A stretch of DNA of 13,083 nt from CAYGZA01 sp964354135 (GCA_964354135.1 CAYGZA010000187.1:1-13083), one strand, 5' to 3'; numbered from the stretch's first letter, positions 4,881 through 12,716 are shown. Notes: generated by a model not told the origin, from the letters alone. Numbers and translations are program-made.

Positions 4881-7298
4881 ATGGCAAAGTCCGGCCGCGG
4901 GCGATGTCCCGAGAGGGGCCCCGGGCGCAGCAAGTGGACGGCCTATCTCGTCGGGGGAATTGCCACGGCCATCCTCGGAACACTCGTGGGGCTGCGCATC
5001 TTCCATCGCGAAGCGGGCCTTCGGATCGACAAGATCCTCGCTGCTTACCGGGAAGACCCTTGGCAGGGCGGACTGACGGTCCATAATCCGCTCGACGAGA
5101 CGCTGTTTCCCCCGGAAATCGCGCCTCCGACGTTTCGCTGGAAGGACAGCCGCGCGGAGTCGAACGGGTGGGTCGTTGCCGTCGATTTCGAGGAGGGGGG
5201 GGATCCGATCGCCCAGCGCTGCCGCCAGACGCAATGGACGCCCTCAGACGAGGATTGGCAGCTCATCAAGAGCCGGTCTCTGGAGAAGTGGGCCAGGGTG
5301 ACGATTCTGGGGCTTGACGGTTCTGCCCCCAAGGAGATTCTGTCCGCGGCCAGCCTCCGCATCCGCACCTCCCGCGACGAGGTCGGGGCACCCATCTTCT
5401 ACCGGGAGGTGAACCTCCCCTTCATTGATGCCGTCAAGGACCCCTCGCGGATCCGGTGGCGGTTCGGGACGGTCGCTTCCAGGCAGCCGCCGGTTGTCCT
5501 GGAAAAACTGCCGATGTGTGGGAACTGCCATTCGTTCTCCGCCGACGGCACGGTCCTGGGCATGGACGTGGACTACGCCAACGACAAGGGGTCCTACGTG
5601 ATCGATCACGTGGCCAAGGAAATGGTCCTCGACAAACCCAAGATCATCACGTGGAGCGACTACAAGAGGGAGGACGGCGAGCTGACCTTCGGCATGTTGT
5701 CGCAGGTTTCTCCGGACGGCCGGTACGTCGTCAGCACCGTGAAGGACCGGTCGGTTTTCGTCCCCAAGGATGATTTGGCGTTCAGCCAGCTTTTCTTCCC
5801 CTTCCTGGGCATCCTGGTCGTCTACGACCGGGAGGCGAAGAGTTTCCACGCCCTCCCCGGGGCCGACGACCCGCAATTGGTGCAAACCAACCCGGCCTGG
5901 AGTCCGGACGGCAAGTACCTCGTGTTCGCCAGGAGCAAGGCGCACCGTGCCGAGCACCTTCGGAAGAAGAACGCGGTCCTCCTGACCCGGGAAGACTGCC
6001 GGGAGTTCCTCGAAGGCGAGCGGACGTTCAAGTACGACTTGTACCGGATTCCGTTCAACGGCGGGAAGGGAGGCCAAGCGGAGCCGCTCGCGGGGGCCTC
6101 GGGCAACGGCATGAGCAACTACTTCCCCAAGTACTCGCCCGACGGCAAGTGGATCGTCTTCTGCAAGGCCGCGACGTTCATGCTGCTTCAGCCCGACAGC
6201 GAGCTGTACATCATCCCCGCTTCCGGCGGCAGCGCCCGGAGGCTCCGCTGCAACACGGCCCGGATGAACTCGTGGCACAGTTGGTCGCCCAACGGAAAGT
6301 GGCTGGTGTTCTCGTCGAAGGCCAACTCGGCCTACACGCAGCTTTTCCTCACGCACATCGATGGAGAGGGCCGCAGCAGCCCTGCCGTCGTGCTGGCGCA
6401 GTTCACCGCCCCGGACCGGGCTGCCAACATTCCCGAGTTCGTCAACGCGAAGCCGGACGCAATCGAGAGGATCCGCGAGCAGTTCGTCGATGAGTCGTCG
6501 TATCTCAGGGCCGGCGAGACGTTCTTCGAAAAGGGCTACTACGACGCCGCAGCCCGGCTCTACCAGAAGGTCCTGGAGATCAATGCGAAGAACCCGCCGG
6601 TCCACAACAACCTCGGAATCATCCTGATGGCAATCGACAAGCCCGAGGAGGCCGCGCGCCACTTCTCCAAGGCGGTGGAGCTGGACCCCGGCTTCGCCAA
6701 GGCCCACAGCAATCTCGGCAACGCCTTGGCCAAGCAGGGCAGGTTTCCCGAGGCCGTCTCGTCGCTGGAGAAAGCGCTGCAGATCGACTCCAACCTCTTC
6801 GAGGCCCGGTTGACTCTTGGAGTCGTCTTGCTCCAAAGCGGGAAGATCGACCAGAGCCGAGAGCACCTGGCGGCAGCGATTCGTCTTCAGCCGAAGCACT
6901 CCGCCGCCAACTACTCCTACGGCCAGGTGCTGCGCCGGCAAGGGAAACTCGCGGAGGCATTGGCCCATGATCGCCGCGCGCTGGCAGAAGACCCGGACTT
7001 CGTTCCAGCCATTCTGGATCTGGCGTCCCTGCGGGCCATGAGCAAGGATGCGGCGCTGCGGGACGGGAAGGAAGCGATCCGGCTTGCCACGCGGGCCTGC
7101 GAATTGACCCGGTATGAGGACCCGGAGGCATTGGACGTCCTTGGGGCGGCCTACGCCGAGGCGGGGCGGTTCACCGAGGCGGTATCCACCGCCCAGCGAG
7201 CACTGCGGATCGCGCATGCCGGCCGCAACCAGGCCCTCGCCGATGCCATTCAGCAGCGTATTCGATTCTACAAGCAGCGGGTACCGTTCCGCCACTGA
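4881..7298 (+). CDS. Membrane-anchored PD40 beta-propeller protein with CxxCH motif and C-terminal TPR repeats
   Basis: Function unknown. The 805-residue protein begins with a basic N-terminus and one membrane segment (about residues 19-41), so most of it should lie outside the cytoplasm. A domain with FPPEIAPPTFRWKD leads to CGNCHSF (CxxCH, residues 213-217), the covalent haem c attachment signature. PD40 propeller blades follow: SPDGRYVVS, SPDGKYLVFARS, SPDGKWIVFCKA and SPNGKWLVFSSK. From about residue 541 to 790 there are about six TPR repeats (for example VHNNLGIILMAIDKPEEAAR). From memory, the APPxF...CxNCHSF...SPDG layout recurs in Bacteroidetes and planctomycete proteins often labelled TolB-like or cytochrome-related; no substrate is established. 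GGAGG (4868-4872) sits eight bases before the ATG. It lies between murG and murC, where no such gene is expected. Haem binding is predicted, not shown; the motif could instead bind metal or form a disulfide. Confidence 0.85.
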   Translation: MAKSGRGRCPERGPGRSKWTAYLVGGIATAILGTLVGLRIFHREAGLRIDKILAAYREDPWQGGLTVHNPLDETLFPPEIAPPTFRWKDSRAESNGWVVAVDFEEGGDPIAQRCRQTQWTPSDEDWQLIKSRSLEKWARVTILGLDGSAPKEILSAASLRIRTSRDEVGAPIFYREVNLPFIDAVKDPSRIRWRFGTVASRQPPVVLEKLPMCGNCHSFSADGTVLGMDVDYANDKGSYVIDHVAKEMVLDKPKIITWSDYKREDGELTFGMLSQVSPDGRYVVSTVKDRSVFVPKDDLAFSQLFFPFLGILVVYDREAKSFHALPGADDPQLVQTNPAWSPDGKYLVFARSKAHRAEHLRKKNAVLLTREDCREFLEGERTFKYDLYRIPFNGGKGGQAEPLAGASGNGMSNYFPKYSPDGKWIVFCKAATFMLLQPDSELYIIPASGGSARRLRCNTARMNSWHSWSPNGKWLVFSSKANSAYTQLFLTHIDGEGRSSPAVVLAQFTAPDRAANIPEFVNAKPDAIERIREQFVDESSYLRAGETFFEKGYYDAAARLYQKVLEINAKNPPVHNNLGIILMAIDKPEEAARHFSKAVELDPGFAKAHSNLGNALAKQGRFPEAVSSLEKALQIDSNLFEARLTLGVVLLQSGKIDQSREHLAAAIRLQPKHSAANYSYGQVLRRQGKLAEALAHDRRALAEDPDFVPAILDLASLRAMSKDAALRDGKEAIRLATRACELTRYEDPEALDVLGAAYAEAGRFTEAVSTAQRALRIAHAGRNQALADAIQQRIRFYKQRVPFRH

Positions 7299-7353
7299 GT
7301 CTGATCCTCGTAGCGCGAGCCGCCAACGCCTCCTCCGCCGGAAACGTGCCCAA

Positions 7354-8778
7354 GTGGCCAAGAGCCTCCCTTCTGACTGGACCTCCGTTCCTCCGGGCAC
7401 CCGAAAGGCCCACCTCCTAGGCATTGCCGGGGCCGGAATGCGGTCGCTTGCCCAAGTGCTCTTGGACTGGGGCTGGCGTTTGACCGGCTCCGACGTGAAC
7501 TGCGAGTCGCTCGGCTTTCTGACTGCCCGCGGTGCCGCCATTCACCAAGGGCACGCGGCAGAGCACGTTCCGCACGACGCGGACCTGGTTGTCGCCAGCG
7601 ACGCGGTCCCGGCGGACAATCCGGAACGCCGCCGTGCCGCAGAGCTGGGCATCCCGGTGCTGAGCTACTTCGAGGCCCTGGGCCGGATCGCGTCCGGCCG
7701 GCAGGGGCTGGCGGTCGCCGGGACCCACGGCAAGTCGACCACTGCCGCGATGCTCGCCGAGGTGCTCGTCCGTGCCGGCCTCGATCCCACGGTGATTTAC
7801 GGGGCGGCCCCGCTCGGTGCCCAAAGTGGCGGCCGTGCCGGCTGCGGCCCGTGCATGGTCGTTGAGGCCTGCGAGTATCGGGCGAACTTCCTCCATCTCC
7901 GGCCCCAACACGCGGTGATCCTGGGCATTGAGCCCGACCATTTCGATTTCTATCGCTGGCCCGCCCAGTTGAAGGCGACGTTCCGAGCGTTTGCCGAGTC
8001 GCTGCCCGTCGACGGCCTCTTGTTGGCTGCGGATGAGTGTCCCGTGACCCGCCGCGTTGCCGCCGGTCCTAAGTGCCGCGTGCGTACGTTCGGCTTCTGC
8101 GAGGGCGCCCACTGGTCGGCCGGCCGGCTTCGGCAATCCCGAGGCCGCTACAATTTCTCGATCTTCCGGCGAAGGGAGCACTTCTGCGACGTGCGGCTGC
8201 AAGTCCCCGGGCGGCACAACGTGCTCAATGCCCTGGCGGCGGCCGCACTGGCTGCCGAACAAGGGGTGACAGCCGAGGATATCGCGCGGGGGCTGGAAGC
8301 GTTCCGGGGCCTCCACCGGCGTCTGGAGACGGTCGGGTATTGGCGGGGCGTCACCCTGGTGGACGACTACGCGCACCACCCCACAGAGGTGACTGCTACC
8401 CTCCAATCCGTGCGGGAGATGTACCCCGGCCGCCGGCTCTGCTGTCTCTTCCAACCGCACCAAGCCTCACGGACGGGACACTTACTGGACGAACTGGCGG
8501 CCAGCCTGCACAATGCCGACATAGTGGCGGTCGCAGAGATATTTCGGGCCCGGGAGCCTCCCCTAAATAGCGGGGATGTCACGGCGGCCGATCTTGCCCG
8601 AAAGGTGCGGGCGGCTGGAACCGAGGTCCTGAGAGTCCATGACCCCGGCGAAATCGGCCGGCTGTTGGAAACCATGCTGCGGCCTGGCGACGTACTAGTC
8701 ACGATGGGGGCGGGGGACATCTGGAAGGTTTGCGATGGGTTTGTTGACCGGCTTCGAGAAGATCGTGCGGCAGGGTGA
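7354..8778 (+). CDS. murC: MurC, UDP-MurNAc-L-alanine ligase
   Basis: MurC is the cytoplasmic ATP-dependent ligase that attaches L-alanine to UDP-MurNAc, the first amino-acid step. Signatures: HLLGIAGAGM (N-terminal UDP-binding loop), GTHGKSTTAAML (P-loop), VEACEYRANFLHL and GIEPDHFDFY in the central ATPase domain, LVDDYAHHPTEV and FQPHQASRT at the start of the C-terminal domain, and VTMGAGDIW at the end. The open frame extends back to 7114 through the preceding gene. The only start codon between that gene's stop (7298) and the first MurC motif is GTG 7354, giving 474 residues, normal for the family. No good ribosome-binding site precedes it, so this start is likely but not certain. The 3' end overlaps murB by 44 bases, suggesting coupled translation. 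Confidence 0.95.
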   Translation: MAKSLPSDWTSVPPGTRKAHLLGIAGAGMRSLAQVLLDWGWRLTGSDVNCESLGFLTARGAAIHQGHAAEHVPHDADLVVASDAVPADNPERRRAAELGIPVLSYFEALGRIASGRQGLAVAGTHGKSTTAAMLAEVLVRAGLDPTVIYGAAPLGAQSGGRAGCGPCMVVEACEYRANFLHLRPQHAVILGIEPDHFDFYRWPAQLKATFRAFAESLPVDGLLLAADECPVTRRVAAGPKCRVRTFGFCEGAHWSAGRLRQSRGRYNFSIFRRREHFCDVRLQVPGRHNVLNALAAAALAAEQGVTAEDIARGLEAFRGLHRRLETVGYWRGVTLVDDYAHHPTEVTATLQSVREMYPGRRLCCLFQPHQASRTGHLLDELAASLHNADIVAVAEIFRAREPPLNSGDVTAADLARKVRAAGTEVLRVHDPGEIGRLLETMLRPGDVLVTMGAGDIWKVCDGFVDRLREDRAAG

Positions 8779-9613
8779 GCCGCTGGCCATGCACACGTGG
8801 TTCCAGTTGGGGGGGCCGGCCGAGTATTTCGCCGAGCCCACCAACCCCGACGAGCTCATCGCCCTGATGGCGCGTTGCCAGGAGGAGGACGCGCCCGTCC
8901 GCGTCCTGGGCCGGGGATCGAACATCCTGGTCCGCGACGAGGGGGTGCCCGGCATGGTCATCCGCCTGTCGGAACCGGCGTTCTGCGACATCCAGGTCCG
9001 CCGCGACGCGATCGCCGCCGGGGCCGGGGCGAAACTGGGCCGCGTCGTCACCACCACGGTCCACGAGGGGCTGGCCGGCCTCGAAGTGCTTGTGGCCATC
9101 CCCGGCACGGTGGGAGGCGCCTTGCACGGAAACGCCGGGACCCACGGCGGCGACATCGGCCAGTGGACCAGCCACGTGACGGTCGTCACCCGCAGCGGCG
9201 AAGTCCTCGAGCGGCTCCGCGAGGAGCTCGACTTCGCCTATCGCGAGAGCAGCCTCGACGAGCCGGTGATCCTCAGCGCCACGCTGCAATTGGAGCGGGA
9301 TGACCCGCGGGAGCTGGCCCGGCGCCTGCAAAAGCAGTGGATCCTCCGCAAGGCGAGCCAGCCGATGGGGCACCAGTGTGCCGGCTGCGTGTTCAGGAAC
9401 CCGCGGGGCGTATCGGCCGGGGACTTGATCGAGCGGGCCGGGCTCAAGGGGACCCGCATCGGCGGCGCCGTGGTCAGCGATCGGCACGCGAACTTCATCG
9501 TCGCCGAGCCCGAGGCCAGCAGTCAGGACGTGCTGCGGCTGATCGACCTGGTCCGCAGCCAGGTCCACGAGCGGCTGGGGGTGGAGTTGGAGCTCGAGCT
9601 GGAGGTATGGTGA
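8735..9613 (+). CDS. murB: MurB, UDP-N-acetylenolpyruvoylglucosamine reductase
   Basis: MurB is the FAD- and NADPH-dependent cytoplasmic enzyme that reduces UDP-GlcNAc-enolpyruvate to UDP-MurNAc, the substrate of MurC. Visible FAD-domain motifs are HTWFQLGGPAEYF, LGRGSNILV, and LVAIPGTVGGALHGNAG; YRESSL and HANFIV follow. Length is 292 residues, in line with the shorter type II MurB proteins. GGAAGG (8723-8728) lies six bases before ATG 8735, supporting the start inside the murC 3' end. The active-site segment reads CAGCVFRNP (residues 215-223), where E. coli has SAGSFFKNP. The residue aligned with the proton-donating serine is therefore Cys218. Cys is chemically able to do this job and, from memory, is found in some MurB proteins. 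ftsQ starts three bases after the stop. Confidence 0.95.
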   Translation: MGLLTGFEKIVRQGEPLAMHTWFQLGGPAEYFAEPTNPDELIALMARCQEEDAPVRVLGRGSNILVRDEGVPGMVIRLSEPAFCDIQVRRDAIAAGAGAKLGRVVTTTVHEGLAGLEVLVAIPGTVGGALHGNAGTHGGDIGQWTSHVTVVTRSGEVLERLREELDFAYRESSLDEPVILSATLQLERDDPRELARRLQKQWILRKASQPMGHQCAGCVFRNPRGVSAGDLIERAGLKGTRIGGAVVSDRHANFIVAEPEASSQDVLRLIDLVRSQVHERLGVELELELEVW

Positions 9614-9616
9614 CCC

Positions 9617-10570
9617 ATGGCCGGGGCGAAGAAAGGGAATTCGGCAGCCAAAGGGAGTTCGGCCTCCAAGCAGCCTCGGGTTCCTCCCGCGGTGGAAAAT
9701 GCGGTCCGGTGGGTCGTGGGGCCCGGCCGGCCGGCGGCGCTGGCGGTCCTGGTGACTGGGCTTTTTTTCGGCGCGGCGGCTCTGATTTGGGAGGCGGTCG
9801 GCCCCGACGTGCAGTCGTCCGACGCCTACTGGCTCACTCCGGAGTCGGTGGAAATCACGCCGCTGCCCGAGTGGATCCGCAGCAACATCCGCCGCGACGT
9901 CTTCCGCGACGCCAGCATGGACGGGGCGCTCTCGATCATGGACGACGACCTGGTCGACCGCCTCCGCAGTGGGTTTGCCCTGAACCCCTGGGTGGCCAAG
10001 GTGATCTCAGTGCGGAAGCACCACCCCGCTCGGGTGAAGGTGGACCTGGTCTATCGCCGGCCGGTGTGCGTCGTGGCGATCGGCGAAGAGCGGCTGCCGG
10101 TGGATGCCCAAGGAGTGCTGCTGCCGGGCGGCGACCTCTCGCCCGTTGAGGCCGCCCGCTATCCGCGGCTGGTGGGCATCGAGACCCGACCCCTGACTTC
10201 CGCCGGGGACCGCTGGGCCGACCCGCGGGTCGCCGGCGGGGCGGAGATCGCCGCCGCCCTTCAGCCCGTTTGGGAGAAGCTCGGCCTGGAGTCGATCGTC
10301 CCCTTGCCGGTGGAGGAGGTCGGCCGCGCGCGGGAGCACCGGTACGAGTTGGTCACGCGGGGCGGGACGCGGGTCTTCTGGGGCCGCTCGCCGAGCAGCA
10401 GCCCCGGCGAAGTGCCGGCCGCCGAGAAGATCGACAAGCTCCAGAAGTACGCCGCCGAGCACGGCACGCTGGAAGGCACCGCGGGGCGCCAGATGCTCGA
10501 TCTCACGCAGCCCGGCTCGATTGAGGTCCGGCCGCAAACGGCCGTCGCGCCGACCGGGGCTGCGCGCTGA
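9617..10570 (+). CDS. ftsQ: FtsQ/DivIB-like cell division protein
   Basis: FtsQ/DivIB is a bitopic membrane protein of the division machinery; its outer part links early and late division proteins. This 317-residue protein has a basic, low-complexity N-terminus, one membrane segment (about residues 39-58), then a region resembling the FtsQ POTRA and beta domains: FALNPWVAKVISVRKHHPARVKVDLVYRRP is cut here as NPWV (123-126), then the R-P-V strand and LPVDAQGVLLP (160-170, the VD..G motif of FtsQ). The tail (after ~300) is low complexity. GGAGGT (9601-9606) is ten bases upstream, inside the murB end. Its place directly after murC-murB is the standard ftsQ position and is the main support, because FtsQ sequences diverge strongly. 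No ftsA or ftsZ follows. Confidence 0.75.
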   Translation: MAGAKKGNSAAKGSSASKQPRVPPAVENAVRWVVGPGRPAALAVLVTGLFFGAAALIWEAVGPDVQSSDAYWLTPESVEITPLPEWIRSNIRRDVFRDASMDGALSIMDDDLVDRLRSGFALNPWVAKVISVRKHHPARVKVDLVYRRPVCVVAIGEERLPVDAQGVLLPGGDLSPVEAARYPRLVGIETRPLTSAGDRWADPRVAGGAEIAAALQPVWEKLGLESIVPLPVEEVGRAREHRYELVTRGGTRVFWGRSPSSSPGEVPAAEKIDKLQKYAAEHGTLEGTAGRQMLDLTQPGSIEVRPQTAVAPTGAAR

Positions 10571-10607
10571 CTTGGATCACCCGGCACGGTCTTGAGGACG
10601 CAAAAAA

Positions 10608-10633
10608 AAGGGGACGCAGCTCGTTGTCCCCTT
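10608..10633. terminator. Hairpin between convergent ftsQ and permease genes, probable bidirectional terminator
   Basis: AAGGGGAC (10608-10615) and GTCCCCTT (10626-10633) form a perfect 8-base stem with a 10-base loop. Eight A bases (10602-10609) lead into it on the + strand, so transcripts from the - strand operon would end in a U tract. The + strand side has only CTTCTT after the stem, so termination of ftsQ is less certain. Its arms match the GGGAC/GTCCC palindrome at 4762-4772. This gap (10571-10697) holds nothing else. Confidence 0.65.
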
Positions 10634-10697
10634 CTTCGCGGAACGGCGGAAACCCTGGAAGAGAGCTCTGTCTCGTTTCTCGTCTTCGCTTCTCTTG

Positions 10698-11375
10698 CTA
10701 CGGCTCAACGCGTCGCAAGTAGTACCAGGTTCCGGCCACGAAGGACAGAGCGGCCGTGGCAGGGAGTGCGTACTGGATCCACCGGACGATTACGGCGTCC
10801 CGGGGAAGGCCGAACGCCCAGACCCCTGCCTTCACGGCGGCCAGGATGGCAATCGGGGCGACCAGTCCACCGCACACGGCGACCGCCGGACTCTCCAGAA
10901 ACGACGACAGGAGCCAGCCAACGCAGAAGAAGACTGCGCCGGCGATCCCGACGTTGCCGAGCACGGTCCAGATCTCCACGTCTCCCCCCCGCCATTCGGA
11001 AGGCATGCCAAGCCAGACGATCAGGAGATTCGGGAGCCAGATGATCGCCGCCGCCGCCAGCGCCAAGGCCATCTTGGCCGCGAGGATCTTCGCCCTCGAA
11101 GCGGGCAAGTACGCGAGAAACTCGGCGGAGCGGTCGGCCCGCTCGCACGCGATCGCGTTGCCGCCCAGGAAGGCAAACGTCAACTGCGAGAGCATGATGC
11201 TGAAAATGGCCGATCGCACCAGGTTGGCCCCCAACGACGACGTTCCGCCGGCGGACGCGCCAAGCCCGCTCCACGCCAGGTAGAGCGCCACGAGGTGCGG
11301 CAGGATCAGGAACGCGACGCCCATGATCACGATGAGACGGTTCAGGCGGTAGTCTTTCCAGAGAAGCCAGTTCAT
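10698..11375 (-). CDS. ABC transporter permease (ABC-2 type, YtrC-like)
   Basis: This is the membrane part of a two-component ABC transporter with the adjacent ATPase. The 225-residue protein starts MNWLLWKDYRLNR, a common opening for ABC-2 permeases, and has about six hydrophobic segments (roughly residues 13-35, 52-76, 102-122, 134-157, 166-188 and 200-218). The stretch ACERADRSAEFLAYLPASR (about 76-94) resembles the cytoplasmic coupling region of ABC-2 permeases that contacts the ATPase (E...RS..FL..LP.SR). Its ATG (11375-11373) overlaps the ATPase stop in an ATGA arrangement, so the two are coupled. The open frame runs further upstream through the ATPase gene, but that part is an out-of-frame shadow. 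Substrate is unknown; relatives near short GntR regulators are often tied to cell-envelope stress or antibiotic responses. Confidence 0.85.
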   Translation of the reverse strand: MNWLLWKDYRLNRLIVIMGVAFLILPHLVALYLAWSGLGASAGGTSSLGANLVRSAIFSIMLSQLTFAFLGGNAIACERADRSAEFLAYLPASRAKILAAKMALALAAAAIIWLPNLLIVWLGMPSEWRGGDVEIWTVLGNVGIAGAVFFCVGWLLSSFLESPAVAVCGGLVAPIAILAAVKAGVWAFGLPRDAVIVRWIQYALPATAALSFVAGTWYYLRRVEP

Positions 11376-12286
11376 AAGGCGGCCCTTTGTCCCTTGACGA
11401 AGTCCTTGAAGACGTCCTCCAGCCCGAGATCGATCACCTCGACGTGCTCGACGGCGTTCTCGGTGCAGACCTGCCGCACCTTGTCCTGCGAAAAGTCGCC
11501 CACGGTCACCGTCCACTCGCGGCCCTGGACCCGCTCCCAGATCGTGCCGGCCGGGGCGCGGCGCGTCCGGGCGCCGTTGGTCAGCGTCGCGCGAATCCGC
11601 TTCGTCGTGGTCAGAAGCGCGTCGATGCTGCGGTGCACCAGGAGGCGCCCGTCGTAGAGAATTCCGACCGTGTCGGCCAGGCGCTGCACGTCGTCGAGCG
11701 TGTGCGTCGAGAAAAGCACGGTTTGCTCGCGCTCGCAGATGGCCCGCAATACGCCGTCGAGGAACTCCTCGCGGATGATCGGGTCGAGGCCTGAAAGCGG
11801 CTCGTCGAGCACCAAGAGCTCGGCCCTGTGCGAGACCGCCAGCAGGAGCGAGAGCTTCACCAACATGCCCTTGGACAGGTGTTTCACCTTCTTGCGCGGG
11901 TCGAGCTCGAAGAGGCGGAGCATCTCCCGGCAGGTCTCGGCGTCCCAGGAGTCGTAGAGGGCCCGGCAGAAGCCGATCGCCTCCTCGACGCGCATCCAGC
12001 GGTAGATGTGGTGCGTCTCGGGGACGTAGCCGACCCGCTGCTTGACGCGGGTAGGCTCTGCGAAGACGTCCATTCCCAAGACGCGGGTCTTGCCGGCCGT
12101 CGGGGAGAGCATGCCCATCAGCATCTTGATCGTCGTGCTCTTGCCCGCGCCGTTCGGGCCGATGAGGCCGAACGTGCTCCCGCGCGGGACTTCGAGCGAG
12201 AGGTTGTCCACGGCCAGCGTGCGGCCGAATCGTCTTGTCAGGCCAACCAGCTCGATGGCGGGCTGGCGATCCGCGGATGTGCTCAT
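11372..12286 (-). CDS. ABC transporter ATP-binding protein (YtrB-like)
   Basis: This is the cytoplasmic ATPase that powers the partner permease. In its 304 residues are the Walker A motif GPNGAGKST (43-51), a signature motif LSKGM in place of LSGGQ (137-141), Walker B LLVLDEP (157-163), the D-loop SGLD, and the switch histidine in FSTHTLDDV (H195). The Q-loop segment reads GYVPETHH, with Glu90 where Gln is usual. The SKGM signature and the ALYDSWD stretch are typical, from memory, of the YtrB-like group that sits beside short GntR regulators. Residues after ~215 form a C-terminal extension of unknown role. It joins GntR upstream and the permease downstream by ATGA overlaps, so all three are one transcript. 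Confidence 0.93.
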   Translation of the reverse strand: MSTSADRQPAIELVGLTRRFGRTLAVDNLSLEVPRGSTFGLIGPNGAGKSTTIKMLMGMLSPTAGKTRVLGMDVFAEPTRVKQRVGYVPETHHIYRWMRVEEAIGFCRALYDSWDAETCREMLRLFELDPRKKVKHLSKGMLVKLSLLLAVSHRAELLVLDEPLSGLDPIIREEFLDGVLRAICEREQTVLFSTHTLDDVQRLADTVGILYDGRLLVHRSIDALLTTTKRIRATLTNGARTRRAPAGTIWERVQGREWTVTVGDFSQDKVRQVCTENAVEHVEVIDLGLEDVFKDFVKGQRAAL

Positions 12287-12675
12287 GGCGGGCCCTTCCC
12301 GGTGGGTGCGACGCGACCGAGGGCCGCGTCGAAGACGTCTTGGACTTGTTCAAGGCTCATCCCGGCCGCCTCCCCGACCCGGATCCCTTCCACAAACGCC
12401 CGGCGGACTGCGTCCTCGGCCCCGGACCGGGCCGACGCGGTGCCCTGCTCGGCAACGAAGAGGCCCTTGCCGCGCCGCGAGTAGATCATGCCTTCGCGCT
12501 CCAGCTCGTCGTACGCACGCTGCACCGTGTTCGGGTTGACCTGGATGTCGAGGGCCAGGGCGCGGAGCGAGGGGAGGGTCTCACCCGGCCGATAGACGCC
12601 GGCGGCCACGGCTGCACGGATCCCGTCGGCGATTTGCAGGTAGATGGGGACGTGGCTTCCGGGATCGACCTTCAC
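12283..12675 (-). CDS. Short GntR-family transcriptional regulator (YtrA type)
   Basis: This 130-residue protein is a DNA-binding regulator, most likely repressing its own operon. The N-terminal winged helix-turn-helix is clear: VPIYLQIADGIRAAV, then GETLPSLRALALDIQVNPNTVQRAYDELEREG and a wing ending GKGLFV (quoted here in parts as GETLPSLRALA and NPNTVQRAYDELE). After the DNA-binding domain only about 50 residues remain, so there is no large ligand domain; this small size defines the YtrA group. The start is GTG 12675-12673, with AGGAGG (+ strand 12681-12686) five bases upstream, a strong ribosome-binding site. Genes for an ABC ATPase and permease follow with ATGA overlaps, the usual setting for YtrA regulators. 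A perfect palindrome just upstream is the likely binding site. Confidence 0.92.
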   Translation of the reverse strand: MKVDPGSHVPIYLQIADGIRAAVAAGVYRPGETLPSLRALALDIQVNPNTVQRAYDELEREGMIYSRRGKGLFVAEQGTASARSGAEDAVRRAFVEGIRVGEAAGMSLEQVQDVFDAALGRVAPTGKGPP

Positions 12676-12689
12676 TGAAACCTCCTGAG

Positions 12690-12709
12690 TGCATTAGTAA
12701 CCTAATGCA
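12690..12709 (-). promoter_or_regulatory. Probable GntR operator
   Basis: TGCATTAGTAACCTAATGCA is a perfect 8-base inverted repeat around TAAC. It lies between the -10 box and the ribosome-binding site of the GntR gene, so bound repressor would block transcription start. AT-rich palindromes with TA..TA half-site centres fit known YtrA-type operators. The local AT content stands out in GC-rich DNA. Confidence 0.75.
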
Positions 12710-12716
12710 GTCATTC

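Noticed and set aside
3307..4983. A 558-codon open frame on the - strand opposite murG with its own TGVSPVWKLSR-type repeats
   Set aside because: It is the antisense reading of murG and its repeat arrays. It has no domain outside the repeats, and murG on the + strand has all family motifs.
7114..7353. An upstream extension of murC by 80 codons
   Set aside because: It lies inside the propeller/TPR gene in another frame and shows no MurC resemblance; GTG 7354 is the first start codon after that gene.
5244..7541. A 765-codon open frame on the - strand opposite the propeller/TPR gene
   Set aside because: It mirrors a gene with clear domains and motifs on the + strand, has no recognisable domain, and is explained by GC-rich codon bias that removes stops on the opposite strand.
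10698..12353. A 551-codon - strand frame that looks like a large permease fusion
   Set aside because: Only its last 225 codons are a membrane protein. The earlier part is an out-of-frame shadow of the ATPase gene, and the ATGA overlap at 11372-11375 marks the real start.
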